NCBI RefSeq assembly: GCF_014196535.1 | Contig: NZ_JACIDU010000003.1 | Span: 1-64,000 of the forward strand | Source: Allorhizobium borbori | GTDB taxonomy: Bacteria > Pseudomonadota > Alphaproteobacteria > Rhizobiales > Rhizobiaceae | Direction: 5' to 3' | DNA length: 64,000 bases | In this document: positions 1 through 8,388 of the stretch, one piece after another | Position numbering within the stretch: the stretch's first letter is position 1 | Layout: each line of letters starts with the position of its first letter | Notes under the pieces: model-generated | The model's database searches: none | Told to the model about the DNA's origin: nothing | The model's input: the letters and a program-made list of their open reading frames with translations, nothing else | Position numbers and translations under genes: made by a program

Positions 1-93
1 GGAACTTGACCACGACCGCAGACCCGAAACATACCTAACACGCGGGTCAATTCTCGGTGGAAACGCCGGGTCAGTTCTCAGTGGCAATCAACA
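1..93. mobile_element. IS21-like insertion-sequence end with two direct terminal repeats
   Basis: Two near-identical 17-bp direct repeats, GGGTCAATTCTCGGTGG at 44-60 and GGGTCAGTTCTCAGTGG at 68-84, are spaced 24 bp apart. Multiple short direct repeats at the termini are typical of IS21-family elements, and the sequence just inside the recombinase boundary ends in CA (around 90-93), as IS21 ends do. No istA or istB coding sequence is inside the window, so the body of the element would lie to the left. The family call rests on the terminal repeats only. Confidence 0.45.
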
Positions 94-1104
94 GCTACCC
101 ATCTGAACGAACGCACCATCAAGCGCCGCGGTGTTCGCTTCTCGACCGGCAGCATCCACGACATTCTCACCTCGACCACCTATGTCGGACGGCACTATTT
201 CAACAGATACGACACTCGTAACAAAAAGCCTCGTCCGCCATCGCAATGGATCGAGCTTTCCGTCCCCGCGATCATTAGCGAACAGACGTTTACATCAGTT
301 CAGGGGCTTCTGCAGAGCCGCAGTCCGATGCGTGTGGCGCCAAGGGTTGTGAATGGTCCCACACTGCTGGCCGGTGTCGCGCGCTGTGGCTATTGTGGGG
401 CGGCCCTGATCAAGAATACCGGAAAAGGCGGCACATACGCCTATTACTGCTGCTCCCGTAAGCTCAAGGAAGGTGCCTTGTCCTGCCGGGGCATCCGGAT
501 GCGGATGGACCGCCTTGATGACATCGTCATCGGCGAAATCCTGGAGCATGTTCTAAAACCGGAGCGCCTGATCACGCTGCTCGACGCCTATCTGAAATCT
601 GCTGATGAGCGGGCCGACAGGAACAAGCACGAGATTGATCGTCTGCGACAGAAGCACCGTGATGCCCAGGCGGCACTGGCGAGATTGCTCTCGCTGGTCG
701 AGAGCGGTTTGATGGAGGCGGAAGACCCCACGCTGAAAGAGCGCCTGCTTGGATTAAAGCTCCAGCGTGACGAATTGTCGGTGGAGATAACGGAGATTCA
801 GCAGCGCCTGTCGTCCAGCGAACCGGAGATCAACTCGGAGAAAATTGAACGGATCGTCAGACTGCTTCGCGAAAAACTTACCAGTGGCACGCCGGAGTTT
901 CGGCAAGCTTATGCCAGGATGATCATGCGGGAAGTTAGCGTGAAGGACGATGAGATCAGGATCAGCGGATCGAAATCGATCATTGCAAAGGCCACATCGC
1001 AAGGCCTCGGCAAAACGCCGCCTGCGGTTCTCTCTTTTGTTCGGGAGTGGCACGCCCTAGGGGAGTCGAACCCCTCTTTTCAGAATGAAAATCTGACGTC
1101 CTAA
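91..1104 (+). pseudogene. Serine recombinase, 5'-truncated remnant
   Basis: Only the C-terminal part of a large serine recombinase remains. The reading frame is open from position 10, but homology-like sequence begins near 94 with the Recombinase domain (RRGVRF, then TSTTYVGRHYFNRY). A zinc beta-ribbon follows, with paired cysteines in GYCG and YYCC and a later SCRG. Next comes a long coiled coil (about 590-900) and a C-terminal tail. The N-terminal catalytic resolvase domain with its serine is absent, because the frame is cut at the IS21-like end. The last codons, up to the TAA at 1102-1104, lie antisense within the tRNA-Glu gene. An internal ATG at 328 could give 258 residues, but it would lack catalysis. 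It looks like the leftover of an integrated element at the tRNA. Confidence 0.8.
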
Positions 1105-1122
1105 CCGATAGACGAAGGGCGC
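1048..1122 (-). tRNA. tRNA-Glu (UUC)
   Basis: A full cloverleaf can be drawn on the minus strand. The acceptor GCGCCCT pairs with AGGGCGT (one G-U pair). The D arm is GTCT...GGAC, the anticodon stem TCAGA/TCTGA carries loop TTTTCAT (anticodon TTC), and the T arm is GAGGGG/CCCCT with TTCGA. The discriminator base is G and CCA is encoded at 1050-1048. The gene is 75 nt. The 3' half overlaps the recombinase remnant, which fits use of the tRNA as an integration site. Confidence 0.93.
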
Positions 1123-1184
1123 GTGTGAGCGGCCTTATAGTCAGCCCCATGGGAGAGCGCAAGCGGCAATTTGCATCTTTCAAG

Positions 1185-1215
1185 AAAAAATCGCCGTCTG
1201 TGTATGGACGGCGAT
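1185..1215 (-). terminator. Rho-independent terminator of the lipoprotein gene
   Basis: An 8-bp stem, TCGCCGTC (1191-1198) with GACGGCGA (1207-1214), is followed on the minus strand by a run of six T. It sits 36 bp downstream of the lipoprotein stop codon. Confidence 0.8.
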
Positions 1216-1250
1216 CAGGTGAGAACGTTCTTGGAAAACATAAGGATAGG

Positions 1251-1778
1251 TTAATCCAGCGGCGGCGGTGGTGCGCCGGTCGGTGCGTTCCCCTTGCCAT
1301 AAACGCTGTAGAGCGTTGCGTTGACGCCGGGTGCCGGGCCATAGGCCGATGCGGGCAGAACGGCACCGTCAGGCCCATGGGGCGCGGCCTCAGGGGCTGC
1401 GATCGTGCCCGATGAAAAGATGCTGGCACGGTTGGCATTGATACCCGTCGGCTGCGTAGTCAAGCCACCGATATTGGCCGGCTCTTCCGAGCCCGGCAGC
1501 GTTTGGGGCGGCGTATCGGCGGCGACCTGCGCGCCATTGGTGGACACGTAGGGATCGACATAGGCCGTTCCGCTGCGGGGCGCTCCTTTCGGCGGTGCCT
1601 TTGCCTTGCTGTCGTCCATAGCCACGTCGACCATCGATTCCGGATCGTCGGTCTCGATCGCCGCGGTCTTGTCATTTTTGAAAGAAATTGTCTTGCAGCC
1701 GGTCAGTGGCATTCCAGCGAGCATCACCATCAGGGACAAGCGGGTGAGGGCGCGGCCTGTCGATGTCATATCGAACAT
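1251..1778 (-). CDS. Putative lipoprotein of unknown function
   Basis: This gene encodes about 175 residues with a hydrophobic N-terminus ending in a lipobox (PLTGC), so the mature protein is probably anchored by a lipidated cysteine. The rest is rich in Ala, Pro, Gly, Thr and Ser with no domain I recognise, and the tail ends in a proline run (GAPPPPLD). I chose the ATG at 1778 because GGGGA sits five bases upstream. ATGs at 1790 and 1769 are also possible, and the frame stays open to 1859. It is a single gene with its own terminator. The low-complexity character suggests a rapidly evolving envelope protein, and function cannot be inferred. Confidence 0.75.
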   Translation of the reverse strand: MFDMTSTGRALTRLSLMVMLAGMPLTGCKTISFKNDKTAAIETDDPESMVDVAMDDSKAKAPPKGAPRSGTAYVDPYVSTNGAQVAADTPPQTLPGSEEPANIGGLTTQPTGINANRASIFSSGTIAAPEAAPHGPDGAVLPASAYGPAPGVNATLYSVYGKGNAPTGAPPPPLD

Positions 1779-1876
1779 GATTTTCCCCATAACGTTCCAC
1801 CGCTCCGATGGACCGGAACGATTGCGGGGAAAATAGCCGGGCGTCCTTGCGCGTGGCATTCGCCCGGCGAGTGTCT

Positions 1877-2317
1877 TTACCAGGTGCCGGTGTTGGTCAT
1901 GGAGGCCCAGGGTTCGCTCGGTGCCAGTGCCTCGCCCTGCTGTAAAATTTCAATGGAAATGCCGTCGGGAGAGCGCACAAAAGCCATGTAGCCGTCCCGT
2001 GGCGGGCGGTTGATAATGACGCCGTTCCCCTGAAGGCGGGTACAGAAGGCGTAGATGTCCTCAACCTCATAGGCGAGATGACCGAAGTTGCGTCCGCCTG
2101 TATAATCTTCCGTGTCCCAGTTATAGGTGAGTTCGAGGCAGGGTGCCTTTTCGGCCGCGGCCCGGTTCGAATCGCCGGGAGCGGCGAGGAAGACGAGCGT
2201 GAAGCGACCTTTCTCGTTTTCCACTCGCCGGACTTCCACAAGGCCGAAAACGGTGACGTAAAAGTGCAAGGCGGCGTCGAGGTCTTTGACGCGAACCATC
2301 GTGTGCAGGTAGCGCAT
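1877..2317 (-). CDS. gloA: Glyoxalase I (lactoylglutathione lyase)
   Basis: The 146-residue protein has the single vicinal-oxygen-chelate fold typical of GloA. It opens with [14 protein letters not shown], which contains the first metal-ligand His (HTMVRV). The later motifs NFGHLAYEV (His) and GISIEILQ (Glu) supply further ligands. It isomerises the hemithioacetal of methylglyoxal and glutathione to S-lactoylglutathione in the cytoplasm. The ATG at 2317 is preceded by AGGGAAA and starts exactly where the family starts. The frame extends to 2383, but the extra residues are unlike the family. It is monocistronic, and the upstream 200 bp to the divergent cold-shock gene hold the promoters. Confidence 0.9.
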   Translation of the reverse strand: MRYLHTMVRVKDLDAALHFYVTVFGLVEVRRVENEKGRFTLVFLAAPGDSNRAAAEKAPCLELTYNWDTEDYTGGRNFGHLAYEVEDIYAFCTRLQGNGVIINRPPRDGYMAFVRSPDGISIEILQQGEALAPSEPWASMTNTGTW

Positions 2318-2517
2318 GGCTGTTTCCCTTTGGTTTTGGGCAGTGATGGCGGAATTTATGCCCTCGACGCTAGGTCGGTGCAAGCCACGGCTGAAACCAT
2401 GCGAATCGGTAAAACGGAAACTAGGGCTTGCGCTGCTCCATTAACCCGATGTTAATCTAGCGCTCAGGAATCAGTTGACCGTGTGAATGTGAAGCGTAAT
2501 CGAGGGGCTGACAGGAT

Positions 2518-3096
2518 ATGGCGGATAGAATGTCATCGAAGGGGGTCGACAGTTTCGAGGATTTCGTGAGCGATCCGGTTGAACTGATCGAAATCACCGG
2601 CGTCGTGAAGTGGTTTGATGTCGCGAAGGGTTTCGGCTTCATCATTCCCGATAACGGCATGCAGGATGTGCTGCTTCATGTGAGCTGCCTGCGCCGCGAC
2701 GGTTACCAGACCATTCTCGAGGGAACGCGCATCGTGGCGCTTGTCCAGCGGCGTGACCGGGGTTTCCAGGCTTTCCGCATACTCTCGATGGATCAATCGA
2801 CGGCCGTTCATCCTTCTCAGCTTCCGCCAGTTCGCACGCATGTTCAGGTTACGCCGACGAGCGGCCTCGAGCGGGTGATCGTGAAGTGGTTCAACCGTAC
2901 CAAGGGCTTCGGCTTCCTGACGCGCGGCGAGGGCACGGAAGACATTTTCATCCATATGGAAACGCTCCGCCGTTTTGGCCTTGCCGAATTGCGTCCTGGC
3001 CAGGTGGTTCTTGTGCGCTATGGCGATGGCGACAAAGGACTGATGGCTGCGGAAATCCATCCGGATAATCCGGCACCGATCAGCCGGGCCCACTGA
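2518..3096 (+). CDS. Double cold-shock domain protein
   Basis: The 192-residue protein contains two cold-shock domains. The first is at about residues 24-88 (GVVKWFDVAKGFGFI, DVLLHVSCL) and the second at about 122-185 (VKWFNRTKGFGFL, DIFIHMETL). Each carries the RNP1-like KGFGF and RNP2-like (L/F)(L/I)H motifs that bind single-stranded nucleic acid. The tandem form is common in Rhizobiales and differs from the roughly 70-residue CspA. It probably acts as an RNA chaperone or regulator. The ATG at 2518 follows ACAGGAT. A second ATG at 2530 is less likely. A terminator-like hairpin 50 bp downstream (3146-3172) may end this transcript. Confidence 0.9.
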   Translation: MADRMSSKGVDSFEDFVSDPVELIEITGVVKWFDVAKGFGFIIPDNGMQDVLLHVSCLRRDGYQTILEGTRIVALVQRRDRGFQAFRILSMDQSTAVHPSQLPPVRTHVQVTPTSGLERVIVKWFNRTKGFGFLTRGEGTEDIFIHMETLRRFGLAELRPGQVVLVRYGDGDKGLMAAEIHPDNPAPISRAH

Positions 3097-3116
3097 TCCA
3101 TTCGGAGATGCCGCTT

Positions 3117-3605
3117 ATGTTCGGCTTGTTGGTAGAGATTTATCGAAAAAGCGCCCTCGTGGCGCTTTTTTCATTGTTGTGTGCAGGCGCGTTTGCCGCC
3201 GATGATGTCACATTTGGCAAGGGCCATCTGTCGATTCGCACGAACGATGGTCGGCACGTTTCCTTTTCCGTTGAACTGGCTATCGATGATTCGCAGCGCA
3301 TGCGCGGTCTGATGCACAGGAAGTCCATGCCGGTCGATCACGGCATGTTGTTCGACTTCGGCGAATCGCGATTGGTGACCATGTGGATGAAAAACACGGT
3401 CCTGCCGCTCGATATGCTGTTTATTGATGAGGCGGGGATGACGCGGCAAGTCCGGGAAAATGCCGTTCCCTTTTCTGAAGACCTGATCTCGTCCGGCGGT
3501 GAGGTTCGCTATGTGCTGGAACTCAACGCAGGCACCGCGCGACGCCTTGGAATCGGGGTCGGAAGCCGTGTTGATTTGGCCCAATTGAAAAAAGCGACTG
3601 ACTGA
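3117..3605 (+). CDS. DUF192 family exported protein
   Basis: About 162 residues. A signal peptide (hydrophobic SALVALFSLLCAGAFA ending AFA) comes first, then the DUF192 domain: a QRMRGLMHRKSMP stretch, MLFDFG, MWMKNTVLPLDMLFID and VLELNAG. The function of the family is unknown, and it is usually periplasmic or secreted. I prefer the ATG at 3117 because GGAG (3104-3107) is nine bases upstream. The ATG at 3108 is only one base from it. Codons for the signal peptide overlap a strong terminator-like hairpin at 3146-3172, which is unusual. It follows the cold-shock gene on the same strand and may be partly co-transcribed with it. Confidence 0.85.
   Translation: MFGLLVEIYRKSALVALFSLLCAGAFAADDVTFGKGHLSIRTNDGRHVSFSVELAIDDSQRMRGLMHRKSMPVDHGMLFDFGESRLVTMWMKNTVLPLDMLFIDEAGMTRQVRENAVPFSEDLISSGGEVRYVLELNAGTARRLGIGVGSRVDLAQLKKATD
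3146..3172 (+). terminator. Terminator-like hairpin inside the DUF192 signal-peptide codons
   Basis: AAAAAGCGCC (3146-3155) and GGCGCTTTTT (3161-3170) form a perfect 10-bp stem with a 5-nt loop followed by T residues, the full signature of an intrinsic terminator. It may end the cold-shock transcript. It lies inside the DUF192 reading frame, so it may also act as an attenuator of that gene. Confidence 0.65.
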
Positions 3606-3698
3606 ATGTTGGATGGGGTTGAAATTCACTGCTGCAAACGGGATGTTAGGAGTTGAAGTCAAGGATCGAAGCGTGTATCTCCGCGTCATCGTCAGTGA

Positions 3699-3775
<77 letters not shown>

Positions 3776-3860
3776 CGTCGATGAAAAGGCGGTTTCGCCT
3801 GGAGAGGCAGCGAAGTCGCACGGGCGAGGTTCGCCCTTTTTGGGGTATTACGGAGCAAGA

Positions 3861-4166
3861 ATGTCCGCCAAGATTTACAGACCCGCCAAGACAGCCATGC
3901 AGTCCGGCAAGGCGAAAACGAATCTCTGGGTTCTCGAGTTCGACCAGTCCGCACCGCGCAAGGTTGATCCGGTGTTTGGTTATACGTCGTCCAGTGACAT
4001 GCTACAGCAGGTGAAGCTGACCTTCGAATCCCAGGAGCAGGCAGAAGAATATGCCAAGCGAAAGGGCATCGAATACCGCGTTATCCTGCCGAAGGAAACG
4101 ACGCCGAAAAGCCTGTCTTACACCGACAACTTTCGCTTTACCCGCACGCAGCCCTGGACGCATTGA
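3861..4166 (+). CDS. NDUFS4-like complex I subunit (ETC complex I conserved-region family)
   Basis: The 101-residue protein matches the NDUFS4 / 18-kDa subunit family. It opens with MSAKIYRPAKTAMQSGKAKT, has a central LEFD...VDPVFGYTSS region, then AEEYAKRKGIEY, and ends with NFRFTRTQPWTH, the conserved C-terminus. In alphaproteobacteria this supernumerary subunit binds the peripheral arm of NADH:ubiquinone oxidoreductase on the cytoplasmic side. The ATG at 3861 has CGGAGCAAGA just upstream. It sits between tRNA-Pro and tRNA-Arg, away from any nuo operon. The NDUFS6-like partner is at 14682-14927. Confidence 0.9.
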   Translation: MSAKIYRPAKTAMQSGKAKTNLWVLEFDQSAPRKVDPVFGYTSSSDMLQQVKLTFESQEQAEEYAKRKGIEYRVILPKETTPKSLSYTDNFRFTRTQPWTH

Positions 4167-4225
4167 ACGTTGCCGCTGCGTCTGGTTTCCGGGGCGGGGC
4201 GCAAACGCTCCGCTCGCTTCTGTTT

Positions 4226-4302
<77 letters not shown>

Positions 4303-4342
4303 GCGCTCAAGTGTTTGATTTTAATACTCTATTTTCTTTGTT

Positions 4343-5284
4343 TCAGGCGCCTTCATCATCCTGTGTCTCCGATTCGCGCAGGCTTTCCAGTACTTCAATG
4401 AAGGTGGCATCCTCGCGGGTGAGTAGTTGAGTCGGGTTTGTCAGCACATAGTTTCTGACCGTCGGGAGGTCGTCGTAGGGCGGCAGGGACCAGAGACGTC
4501 CGGCTTGGACATACAGCGTGCCCATGGAGACGTTGAGCGGGCCAAAGCCGATGCCTGCCTCGATCAGGCGCAGAATTTCCTCATCATTGGCGGAGCTGGC
4601 AATGCGGTTGTCGCGAAAGCGATTACCGATACCGACGCGTGCGACTGCGTCGAGCCCGGCTTCCAGATGGTCGCTCTCGAACGAGATGTAGTTGTGGGCA
4701 TCAAGATCATCGAGTGTCAGCCCTTCGCGACCGAAGAGCGGGTGGCGACGGCCACAATAGAACCCCATGCGGGTTGAGCCGAGATAGCGACATGCGAGAT
4801 CGGGCAGGGCGCGATTGAGAATGCAGATACCGATCGCCACCTCGCCGCCGCGCACACGCTCGACGACGATGCCGGAGGGGGCGACCTCGATTTCGATTTT
4901 CACGCCGGGATGGCGCGCGTGAAAGGTTGCCAGTGCCTTGTCGAACAGGGGGCTATCGATCTGATTGGCCAGTAGAAGGTGCAGATAGCGATTGGGTTCG
5001 GCGGAATCGCCGGCCATCTGCGCAATCCGTTCGACACCGTGCACGACCCGCAGTGTTTCCTCACGGAAGAGTTGACCATATTCCGTGAGACGGAAGGTGC
5101 CGCGCGCGCGATGAATCAGCCGGTGGCCCACCGACGTCTCGAGACGGCTTAGCGCATTCGACACACTCGGCTGCGTGCGCAGCAGACGTTCCGCCGCTGC
5201 GGTGATGCCGCCAGCCTCAACGATTACCTGAAAGATGAAGATCAGGTTCCAGTCGAGATCTCTCAAAAATCGCTCGTTGCGCAT
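4343..5284 (-). CDS. LysR-family transcriptional regulator
   Basis: This 313-residue protein has normal LysR length. An N-terminal winged helix-turn-helix at about residues 10-68 (FIFQVIVEAGGITAAAERL, then QPSVSNALSRLE) is followed by a periplasmic-binding-like effector domain. It is 33 bp downstream of the DadA-like oxidoreductase on the same strand and probably belongs to the same transcript as that gene and the binding protein at 6635-7423. LysR proteins usually control a neighbouring gene with a small-molecule co-inducer. An amino acid or its D-isomer or derivative is the natural guess from context. The ligand cannot be read from the sequence. Confidence 0.88.
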   Translation of the reverse strand: MRNERFLRDLDWNLIFIFQVIVEAGGITAAAERLLRTQPSVSNALSRLETSVGHRLIHRARGTFRLTEYGQLFREETLRVVHGVERIAQMAGDSAEPNRYLHLLLANQIDSPLFDKALATFHARHPGVKIEIEVAPSGIVVERVRGGEVAIGICILNRALPDLACRYLGSTRMGFYCGRRHPLFGREGLTLDDLDAHNYISFESDHLEAGLDAVARVGIGNRFRDNRIASSANDEEILRLIEAGIGFGPLNVSMGTLYVQAGRLWSLPPYDDLPTVRNYVLTNPTQLLTREDATFIEVLESLRESETQDDEGA

Positions 5285-5317
5285 GCCGTTCGCCCGATGG
5301 AGCCCGGCTTTGCTTTA

Positions 5318-6562
5318 TCAGAGAAAGCGGCGGATGTCGAAAGGCCGGGGATCGGCGAAAGGCTTGCCGCCGGTCATCATTTCGGCGAGCAGACGACCCG
5401 TGGCAGGGCCGAGCGTCAGGCCGTGATGGGCATGGCCGAAGGCAAGCCAGAGACCGGGATGGCCGGGGGCATCGCCGATGACCGGTTTCATGTCCGGCAT
5501 GGCCGGGCGCAACCCGAGCCACGGTTCGGATTCAACCGGTTCACCGAGTGGGAATAATTCTCTCGCGCGCGCCTCGCAGCGGTTGATCTGCACACGGTTC
5601 GCCGGCGCATCGGGCGGGGCGAGTTCAACGCCGGTCGTCAGTCGGATGCCGTCAGTCATGGGCGCAAGCACATAGCCGATCTGTTCATCCAGTATGGCGT
5701 GATTGAGCGTCGCGCCCGTATCGCTGCGATAATGAAGATGGTGACCGCGCTTCGCCACCAGCGGCACCCGCAGGCCAAGCGGCGCGAGAAGGTCGTTGGA
5801 GCGTGCGCCCAGCGCTATCACAATCCGTTCGGCGTTATGGCTGCTCTGTGCGGTGGTGACACGCCACCTCTTGCCTGACGGGGCTACAGACTTCACGGCT
5901 TCCCGCAGGATTGTGCCGCCTCGTCGTTCGAAGAGGGCGGCATAGCCTTTCGTCAGGGCCCCGGGATCGGAAACGGTGAATGGATCACGCCAGTGGATGG
6001 CACCGATGGCTGCGGCCATCAGAGCGGGTTCCAGGCGATGCAGGGCGGGACGATCCAGAAGGTCCGCGCTCAGGCCGTAGTCCGTGCCAAGGGTCGACAC
6101 CCGTCGGGTTGCGTCCTCCATACCAGCGATGCTGCGAATGACCTCCACCCAGCCATCGCGCTTGAGGAGATGATTGAGCCCGGCCGCCTCCACCAGTCGT
6201 TCGTGCTCGGTAAGGCAGGCTTCGAGCAGTGGCAGGAGTTCACCGGCGATCTTCGTCAGCCGTTCGCTGCGCGACGATTGCCAGTAGGCCCAGAGCCATG
6301 GCGCAATTCTTGGGAGGAAGGAGGGTGCGTAATGCACGGCGGCGTTGCGGTTCGAGGCATGGGCGAGCAGCGAGCGCCAGTCCCGCGGAATGGCATAGGG
6401 AATGACGCTGCAGCGCTCGATCAGCCCGGCATTGCCGAAGCTTGCACCCTCACCGGGTTCGCTGCGATCAATCAGCGTCACGGTCTCGCCGCGTTCCTGC
6501 AGATGGAGAGCAATGCTGACGCCGACAATGCCCGCGCCGAGCACAAGGATATGGGATGTCAT
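5318..6562 (-). CDS. FAD-dependent D-amino-acid dehydrogenase-like oxidoreductase (DadA family)
   Basis: The 414-residue protein has an N-terminal Rossmann FAD site (VLGAGIVGVSIALHL, residues 5-19) with an acidic residue after the second strand (TLIDRSEPG). The FGNAG stretch is typical of DadA/glycine oxidase-type DAO proteins, and the C-terminal FAD motif is GHAHHGLTLGPATGRL. It probably oxidises a D-amino acid or N-substituted amino acid to the keto acid, passing electrons to the respiratory chain. The ATG at 6562 places the Rossmann motif at the N-terminus. An upstream TTG at 6592 is less likely. It lies between a binding protein (72 bp upstream) and a LysR gene. D-hydroxyproline or opine-type substrates are alternatives. 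Confidence 0.85.
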   Translation of the reverse strand: MTSHILVLGAGIVGVSIALHLQERGETVTLIDRSEPGEGASFGNAGLIERCSVIPYAIPRDWRSLLAHASNRNAAVHYAPSFLPRIAPWLWAYWQSSRSERLTKIAGELLPLLEACLTEHERLVEAAGLNHLLKRDGWVEVIRSIAGMEDATRRVSTLGTDYGLSADLLDRPALHRLEPALMAAAIGAIHWRDPFTVSDPGALTKGYAALFERRGGTILREAVKSVAPSGKRWRVTTAQSSHNAERIVIALGARSNDLLAPLGLRVPLVAKRGHHLHYRSDTGATLNHAILDEQIGYVLAPMTDGIRLTTGVELAPPDAPANRVQINRCEARARELFPLGEPVESEPWLGLRPAMPDMKPVIGDAPGHPGLWLAFGHAHHGLTLGPATGRLLAEMMTGGKPFADPRPFDIRRFL

Positions 6563-6634
6563 GGATGGTCGCCGTCGGGGAGGGCTGAGCAAGGTCCCGG
6601 ACGGCGCGAAAACGCCGCCCGGAAGCGAATGCGG

Positions 6635-7423
6635 TTACTGCATCTTGTAGATGTCGAGGGAGAAGTACTTGTCGTTGATCGACTTGTAGACGCCGTTGGC
6701 GACAATGGCATCCAGCGCGGCATTCAGTTTGGCCTGAAGGGCGGTGTCTTCCTTGCGGATCGCCATGCCGACGCCTTCGCCGACATACTTCGGATCGGTG
6801 ATCGGCTTGCCGACGAGTTCGCAGCAGGCGCCATCCTTGGTCTTTTCGGTCCATTCCAGCATCGGCACGAGATCGCCAACCTGAATGTCGAGACGACCGC
6901 CCGCGAGGTCGAGGTTCACTTCGTCCTGGGTCGGATATTGTTTGAGGTCGGCCTTTGCGTGCGCGGCCTCGACATAGCTGGCCTGGGTGGTCCCGGCCTG
7001 AACGCCGACTGATTTGCCGCCGAGATCCGGCTTGTCGAGCACGGAGGTATCGGCGCCCTTCTTCATGACATAGGTCATGGCCGCCTTGTAATAGGGCTTG
7101 GTGAAGGCGACCTTTTCCTTGCGTTCCTCCGTGATGAACATGGAAGCGACGATAACGTCGTATTTCTTGGCGAGCAGGCCCGGAATGATGCCGTCCCATT
7201 CCTGCGCCACGAGTTCGCATTCGGCTTTCATTTCGGCGCACAGCGCCTTTGCAATGTCGACGTCGAAGCCGATCAACTGGCCGGAGGCATCGACGGCGTT
7301 GAAGGGCGGGTAGGCGCCTTCGGTGGCAATTTTGAGCTTGAGTGTGTCTGCCTGCGCCGGCGAAACCGCCACGACGGCCGCAAAAAGGAGGTTGGCGGCA
7401 ATGGCCGCAATCTTGAACGACAT
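6635..7423 (-). CDS. Amino-acid ABC transporter substrate-binding protein (polar/basic amino-acid family)
   Basis: The 262-residue periplasmic protein belongs to SBP family 3. The signal peptide ends at SPAQA, followed by LKIATEGAYPPFN (ligand loop), IGFDVDIAKALC, FTKPYYKAAM, VGVQAGTTQASYV and GVGMAIRK. This is the lysine/arginine/ornithine/histidine or opine binding type. The start is preceded by AGAGGAAAA. No permease or ATPase gene accompanies it. The next downstream genes are an amino-acid oxidoreductase and a LysR regulator, and the aap transporter lies just upstream on the same strand. It may feed AapQMP or an unlinked permease. Confidence 0.9.
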   Translation of the reverse strand: MSFKIAAIAANLLFAAVVAVSPAQADTLKLKIATEGAYPPFNAVDASGQLIGFDVDIAKALCAEMKAECELVAQEWDGIIPGLLAKKYDVIVASMFITEERKEKVAFTKPYYKAAMTYVMKKGADTSVLDKPDLGGKSVGVQAGTTQASYVEAAHAKADLKQYPTQDEVNLDLAGGRLDIQVGDLVPMLEWTEKTKDGACCELVGKPITDPKYVGEGVGMAIRKEDTALQAKLNAALDAIVANGVYKSINDKYFSLDIYKMQ

Positions 7424-7468
7424 TATGATTTTTCCTCTGGAGCGTTGTCTTCAACGTTGCCAGATTAC

Positions 7469-7487
7469 GCGCGTCATTCTGTCGCGC
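7469..7487. promoter_or_regulatory. Inverted repeat upstream of the orphan binding protein
   Basis: GCGCG (7469-7473) and CGCGC (7483-7487) flank a 9-nt spacer, 46 bp upstream of the binding-protein ATG in an AT-rich stretch. The size and position would suit an operator, possibly for the LysR regulator of the cluster. This rests on the symmetry alone. Confidence 0.25.
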
Positions 7488-7551
7488 AAATTTATATAAC
7501 GTATCAATTTCATAATTCTGGTGAATGTAGGCGTTGCCTTACGCGCAACGT

Positions 7552-7577
7552 AAAAAAGGGGGCTCTCGCCCCCTTTT
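7552..7577 (-). terminator. Terminator of the aap operon
   Basis: GGGGGC (7558-7563) and GCCCCC (7568-7573) pair over a TCTC loop, with six T following on the minus strand and four on the plus. It is 23 bp beyond the aapP stop and separates aap from the downstream binding-protein cluster. Confidence 0.88.
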
Positions 7578-7599
7578 CCTCGAATTATCCAGCGTTGGA

Positions 7600-8373
7600 T
7601 CAGTGCAGGATCTGGCTGAGGAACAGTCGAGTGCGTTCATGCTGCGGATTGTCGAAGAATTCGGCCGGCGAGTTCTGTTCGACGATCTGGCCCTGGTCCA
7701 TGAAGATAACGCGGTTGGCGACCTGACGGGCAAAGCCCATTTCATGCGTGACGCACAGCATGGTCATGCCCTCTTCTGCAAGGCTCACCATGGTATCCAG
7801 AACTTCCTTGACCATTTCCGGGTCGAGTGCCGAGGTCGGCTCGTCGAAGAGCATGATCTTCGGCTTCATGCACAGCGAGCGGGCGATGGCCACGCGCTGT
7901 TGCTGACCACCGGAAAGCTGGCCGGGATATTTGTGTGCCTGCTCCGGAATCTTGACGCGCTTGAGGTAGTGCATCGCGATTTCCTCAGCTTCCTTCTTCG
8001 GCATCTTGCGGACCCATATGGGCGCAAGCGTGCAGTTTTCCAGAATGGTGAGGTGCGGGAAGAGGTTGAAATGCTGGAACACCATGCCGACTTCCCGGCG
8101 CACTTCATCAATCTTCTTGAGGTCGTTCGTCAGTTCCGTGCCTTCAACGAAGATGTTGCCCGACTGGTGCTCTTCCAGACGGTTGATGCAACGGATCATG
8201 GTTGACTTGCCGGAGCCGGACGGGCCGGCAATGACGATACGCTCGCCGCGCATGACCTTCAGGTTGATATCGCGGAGGACGTGGAATTCGCCGTACCACT
8301 TGTTCATACCGATGATCTCGACAGCGACATCCGTGGATGAGACGGTCAGGTTTGCGGGTTGGACTTCTGCCAT
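7600..8373 (-). CDS. aapP: General L-amino-acid ABC transporter ATP-binding protein AapP
   Basis: The 257-residue ABC ATPase has Walker [12 protein letters not shown] (about residues 52-62), signature [15 protein letters not shown], Walker [15 protein letters not shown] and the switch His in CVTHEMGFA. It opens with the poorly conserved roughly 20-residue AapP extension ([11 protein letters not shown]). It energises import of a broad range of L-amino acids through AapQM. It is the last gene of aapJQMP, 15 bp after aapM, and is preceded by a GGGGAAAAAC ribosome site. The terminator at 7552-7577 closes the operon. Confidence 0.95.
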   Translation of the reverse strand: MAEVQPANLTVSSTDVAVEIIGMNKWYGEFHVLRDINLKVMRGERIVIAGPSGSGKSTMIRCINRLEEHQSGNIFVEGTELTNDLKKIDEVRREVGMVFQHFNLFPHLTILENCTLAPIWVRKMPKKEAEEIAMHYLKRVKIPEQAHKYPGQLSGGQQQRVAIARSLCMKPKIMLFDEPTSALDPEMVKEVLDTMVSLAEEGMTMLCVTHEMGFARQVANRVIFMDQGQIVEQNSPAEFFDNPQHERTRLFLSQILH

Positions 8374-8388
8374 GTTTTTCCCCTTACT

